From the NCBI GenBank assembly GCA_012735535.1, contig JAAYHC010000047.1, positions 1 to 34,544 on the forward strand: 34,544 bases of DNA, in the 5' to 3' direction. Source of the stretch: Bacillota bacterium. GTDB taxonomy: Bacteria > Bacillota > UBA5301. A program made the position numbers and the translations under genes. The notes beneath the pieces are model-generated. The model was given only the letters and a program-made list of their open reading frames with translations, was not told the DNA's origin and did not search any database. Shown here in pieces: positions 31,216-34,544 of this stretch (its first letter is position 1; the number at the start of each line of letters is the position of its first letter).

Positions 31216-31937
31216 TTCAGATAGAAGGACGCAATCCGATCCGTGAAGCCCTGCGGGCGCGCAGGGTTAAACGGATTTTTGTGGCCAAAGAGGTCAAAGA
31301 GTCCGGGATCAAAGACATCCTCGACGCAGCGGCCCGCCAGAATCTGCCGATAATCCGGTTGACCAAACAGGAGCTTGTTCAGCGAGCACACACGGAGGGG
31401 CACCAGGGGATTATCGCCGAAGCCGAGCCGATCAGGACTTTAAGCTTAAAAGAGTGGTTGGCGAAGCTTAACGGCCGGGATGATGCGGTCGTCTTGGTCT
31501 TGGACGAGATCACCGATCCCCGTAATTTGGGATCTCTCTTGCGCACTGCTGATGCGGCCGGGGTCGCCGGGTGTATCATTCCGGAGCGTCGCGGGGTTGG
31601 GATCACGGCCGTGGTCGAGAAGGCCTCGGCCGGGGCGGCCCAATACGTACCGGTTATCGAGGTGCCGAATATTGTCGGAGCGCTCGACCAATTGAAACAG
31701 GCCCGTTTTTGGGTCTATGGGGCTGATGCCGAGGCCCCTATCCATCTCTATTCCGGGCTTGATTTCAGCGGCCGGGTGGCTTTGGTGATCGGAGCTGAAG
31801 GCAAAGGGCTTAGAAGGTTGGTCAAAGAGCACTGCGACCTCTTGGTATCGATACCCATGCGCGGCAAAATCCAGTCGTTAAATGCCGGAGTAGCCGGAGC
31901 GCTGTTTATGTATGAGGTTCTGCGCTCTCGGCTGTGA
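31212..31937 (+). CDS. rlmB: 23S rRNA 2'-O-ribose methyltransferase, RlmB/TrmH family
   Basis: EGRNPIREAL, DPRNLGSLLRTADAAG, VIGAEGKGL, IPMRGKIQSLNAGVAG. Confidence 0.93.
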   Translation: MIQIEGRNPIREALRARRVKRIFVAKEVKESGIKDILDAAARQNLPIIRLTKQELVQRAHTEGHQGIIAEAEPIRTLSLKEWLAKLNGRDDAVVLVLDEITDPRNLGSLLRTADAAGVAGCIIPERRGVGITAVVEKASAGAAQYVPVIEVPNIVGALDQLKQARFWVYGADAEAPIHLYSGLDFSGRVALVIGAEGKGLRRLVKEHCDLLVSIPMRGKIQSLNAGVAGALFMYEVLRSRL

Positions 31938-31949
31938 AGCTGCGGTGAC

Positions 31950-31979
31950 TTGACTTGTCCAACACCGGTAGTGTATAAT
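31950..31979 (+). promoter_or_regulatory. Promoter TTGACT-18-TATAAT for sigH
   Basis: Near-consensus hexamers. Confidence 0.65.
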
Positions 31980-32034
31980 GAGTGTGTCCGAAAAGCGCAT
32001 TATAAGCTAGTTTTGGGGCAGTTGGGGGCGGTGA

Positions 32035-32697
32035 TTGGTGGGAGCAAGCCAGGCTCATAAGCAGATTTACGCTAGGTTTGAGGACCTTCCTGATGAAGAG
32101 ATCGTAGCGCTGGTCAGAGACGGCTCGGATGATGCGGCAATCGAGTATTTGATCAACAAATACAAAAATTTTGTGCGGGCAAAAGCCCGTTCGTATTTTT
32201 TGATTGGTGCCGATCGCGAGGATATTATCCAAGAGGGCATGATCGGCCTCTATAAGGCGATCCGGGACTTTCGCCATGATAAATTGGCGTCGTTTAGGGC
32301 ATTTGCCGAGTTGTGCATTACGCGCCAAATTATTACGGCGATCAAAACGGCAACCAGGCAAAAACATATGCCGTTAAATTCGTATGTTTCGCTAAATAAG
32401 CCGATTTATGATGAGGAATCCGACCGGACTCTATTGGATGTCTTGTCAGGGGTCAAAGTCACCGATCCTGAGGAGCTTATTATCAACCAAGAGAATTATA
32501 TTGACATTGAAAACAAAATGGGTGAGTTTCTCTCAGAGTTAGAGTGGAAAGTGCTGATGTATTACCTGGAAGGTAAATCCTATCAGGAAATTGCCGATGA
32601 TTTGGGCAGACATGTCAAGTCCATCGACAATGCCCTCCAACGCGTCAAACGTAAACTGGAGCGGTATATCCAAAAGCGCAACGAGAAGCTCAGCTAA
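32035..32697 (+). CDS. sigH: RNA polymerase sigma-H factor
   Basis: SigH-type sigma70 regions (REDIIQEGMIGLYKAIRDF, SYQEIADDLGRHVKSIDNALQRVKRKLE). Confidence 0.94.
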   Translation: MVGASQAHKQIYARFEDLPDEEIVALVRDGSDDAAIEYLINKYKNFVRAKARSYFLIGADREDIIQEGMIGLYKAIRDFRHDKLASFRAFAELCITRQIITAIKTATRQKHMPLNSYVSLNKPIYDEESDRTLLDVLSGVKVTDPEELIINQENYIDIENKMGEFLSELEWKVLMYYLEGKSYQEIADDLGRHVKSIDNALQRVKRKLERYIQKRNEKLS

Positions 32698-32707
32698 TTA
32701 ATAGTTC

Positions 32708-32737
32708 TTGACAAAAAAAGCGGTTCTATGCTAATGT
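32708..32737 (+). promoter_or_regulatory. Promoter TTGACA-18-TAATGT for tRNA cluster
   Basis: Hexamers 16 bp upstream of tRNA-Thr. Confidence 0.6.
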
Positions 32738-32752
32738 ATTTGTTGCTGGTGC

Positions 32753-32828
32753 GCTGGCGTAGCTCAATTGGTAGAGCAGCTGACTTGTAATCAGCAGGTT
32801 GCGGGTTCGAGTCCCATCGCCAGCTCCA
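32753..32828 (+). tRNA. tRNA-Thr(TGT)
   Basis: GCTGGCG acceptor, loop CTTGTAA, CCA encoded. Confidence 0.97.
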
Positions 32829-32837
32829 GTTCTAACC

Positions 32838-32867
32838 TTGATAAAGCACCATAAGCGTGCATATAAT
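32838..32867 (+). promoter_or_regulatory. Possible internal promoter TTGATA-18-TATAAT before tRNA-Gly
   Basis: Hexamers in the tRNA-Thr/tRNA-Gly spacer. Confidence 0.45.
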
Positions 32868-32880
32868 TTAGGTACACCGA

Positions 32881-32957
32881 GCGGGAGTAGCTCAGTTGGC
32901 TAGAGCATCAGCCTTCCAAGCTGAGGGTCGCGGGTTCGAGTCCCGTTTCCCGCTCCA
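32881..32957 (+). tRNA. tRNA-Gly(TCC)
   Basis: GCGGGAG acceptor, loop CTTCCAA, CCA encoded. Confidence 0.97.
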
Positions 32958-32962
32958 AACAT

Positions 32963-33038
32963 CGCGGGGTGGAGCAGTTGGCAGCTCGTCAGGCTCATAA
33001 TCTGAAGGTCGAGGGTTCGAGTCCCTCCCCCGCAACCA
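32963..33038 (+). tRNA. Initiator tRNA-fMet(CAT)
   Basis: C1:A72 mismatch (CGCGGGG...CCCCGCA-ACCA), A11:T24, anticodon loop CTCATAA. Confidence 0.93.
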
Positions 33039-33081
33039 AATGACAATATCGATCTTTCGATATGCTATTTTTGTTTTTTGG

Positions 33082-33157
33082 GCCCACATAGCTCAGTCGG
33101 CAGAGCGCATCCATGGTAAGGATGAGGTCGTCAGTTCGATTCTGACTGTGGGCTCCA
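33082..33157 (+). tRNA. tRNA-Thr(GGT)
   Basis: GCCCACA acceptor, loop ATGGTAA, CCA encoded. Confidence 0.97.
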
Positions 33158-33162
33158 TCTTA

Positions 33163-33194
33163 TATATCCTCCGCTAAGGGCGGGGTATTTTTTT
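33163..33194 (+). terminator. Terminator-like hairpin after tRNA-Thr(GGT)
   Basis: atatcctccgc-taa-gggcggggtat followed by T-run. Confidence 0.65.
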
Positions 33195-33342
33195 GGACTA
33201 ACAGCTGCCACATGCTGACAGAGCGCGTGAGTTTTTCCTATTCGGTATGATTCCGGATAGGTGGGCATAACCTACTTACATAAGTAGGGGCCAAGCCTGT
33301 GTTTCGGGCCAATTAACAATATCCTTTAAGGGGGAACCAAAA

Positions 33343-34544
33343 GTGGCGAAACAGAAATTTGAACGTACAAAACCGCACGTAAATATCGGTACTATTGGTC
33401 ACGTCGACCATGGTAAGACCACGTTGACGGCAGCGATTACGATGATGCTGTCCAAGAGTGGTAAGGCTGCCTTCAAGCGTTACGACGAGATTGACAATGC
33501 TCCGGAGGAGAGGGAGCGCGGTATTACAATCAACACCTCACACGTTGAGTATGAGACCGATGCGCGTCACTATGCGCACGTTGACTGTCCAGGTCACGCC
33601 GACTATGTGAAGAACATGATCACCGGTGCTGCGCAGATGGACGGCGCTATTCTGGTTGTTAGCGCGGCTGACGGTCCGATGCCGCAGACCCGTGAGCATA
33701 TTTTGTTGGCCCGTCAGGTTGGCGTTCCGAACATCGTTGTCTTCATGAACAAGGTCGACCAGGTTGATGATCCGGAGCTCTTGGAGCTTGTAGAGATGGA
33801 GATTCGTGAGCTCTTGTCGAGCTATGAGTTTCCAGGCGATGAGATTCCGGTGATTAAAGGTTCGGCGCTGAAAGCGCTGGAATGTGGTTGCGGCGACACC
33901 GGCTGCGAAGCTTGCAAAGCGATCCACGAATTAATGGCGGCAGTTGACTCCTACATTCCGACACCGGAGCGGGCGAAAGACAAGCCGTTCTTGATGCCGG
34001 TTGAGGACGTGTTTACGATTACCGGTCGTGGTACGGTGGCTACCGGTCGTGTAGAGCGTGGTACGGTCAAGGTTGGCGACGAGGTAGAGATCGTTGGTTT
34101 GAGCAACGAGACGCGCAAGACGGTTGTAACCGGAGTTGAGATGTTCCGGAAGCTGCTTGATCAGGCTGAGGCCGGGGATAACATTGGTTGTCTGCTGCGC
34201 GGTGTTGACCGTGATGAGATCGAGCGTGGCCAAGTGTTGGCCAAACCGGGTTCGATCACACCGCACACGAAGTTTTTGGCCCAGGTATACGTATTGAGCA
34301 AGGAAGAAGGCGGACGTCATACTCCGTTCTTCCCTGGCTATCGTCCGCAGTTCTACTTCCGGACGACGGACGTTACCGGCACGATTACGCTGCCGGAGGG
34401 CGTTGAGATGGTCATGCCTGGCGACAACATCGAGATGCAGGTAGAGTTGATCACTCCGATTGCGATGGAGGAAGGTTTGCGCTTCGCGATTCGCGAGGGC
34501 GGCCGGACCGTTGGCGCCGGGGCAATCACCAAGATCCTTGCGTA
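33343..34544 (+). CDS. tuf: Elongation factor Tu (window ends one base short of the expected stop codon)
   Basis: GTG start with [53 protein letters not shown]. Confidence 0.97.
   Translation, partial: MAKQKFERTKPHVNIGTIGHVDHGKTTLTAAITMMLSKSGKAAFKRYDEIDNAPEERERGITINTSHVEYETDARHYAHVDCPGHADYVKNMITGAAQMDGAILVVSAADGPMPQTREHILLARQVGVPNIVVFMNKVDQVDDPELLELVEMEIRELLSSYEFPGDEIPVIKGSALKALECGCGDTGCEACKAIHELMAAVDSYIPTPERAKDKPFLMPVEDVFTITGRGTVATGRVERGTVKVGDEVEIVGLSNETRKTVVTGVEMFRKLLDQAEAGDNIGCLLRGVDRDEIERGQVLAKPGSITPHTKFLAQVYVLSKEEGGRHTPFFPGYRPQFYFRTTDVTGTITLPEGVEMVMPGDNIEMQVELITPIAMEEGLRFAIREGGRTVGAGAITKILA

Noticed and set aside
31906-32367. 153-aa minus ORF opposite rlmB/sigH
   Set aside because: Antisense to sigH coding region; no signature.
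32892-33089. 65-aa minus ORF (RGRDSNPRPSDYEPDELPTAPPRD)
   Set aside because: Typical spurious translation of antisense tRNA genes, a common database artefact.

Overview
Housekeeping-type chromosomal window from a Firmicutes-like (Bacillota) bacterium. Left part: a short IS-end-like repeat pair, a SAM-I riboswitch with terminator driving metNIQ, a hemerythrin-like gene, tRNA-Arg(CCG), a DUF362/ferredoxin protein, guaB, a CPBP protease, a MATE transporter, cheW-cheA-cheB, a YigZ-family gene and a COG2509-type FAD dehydrogenase. Right part: the classical Firmicutes cluster ctsR-mcsA-mcsB-clpC-(DUF2007)-radA-disA-carD-PIN/TRAM-ispD-ispF-[CBS-HutP-like]-gltX-T-box-cysE-cysS-mrnC-thyX-rlmB-sigH, then tRNA-Thr(TGT)-Gly(TCC)-fMet(CAT)-Thr(GGT)-tuf. 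Best leads: (1) a CBS-pair protein whose C-terminal domain looks like the RNA-binding antiterminator HutP with its metal-ligand histidines replaced; (2) an initiator tRNA that lacks the canonical three G:C anticodon-stem pairs, alongside three genes (ctsR, PIN/TRAM, ispD) whose best Shine-Dalgarno-positioned starts are AUC, CUG and AUU; (3) a perfect hairpin between the SD and start codon of cheA; (4) a palindromic operator candidate at a hemerythrin-like gene; (5) a tufB-type tRNA-tuf cluster with fMet present and Tyr absent. All homology calls are from memory and reading; no searches were run.
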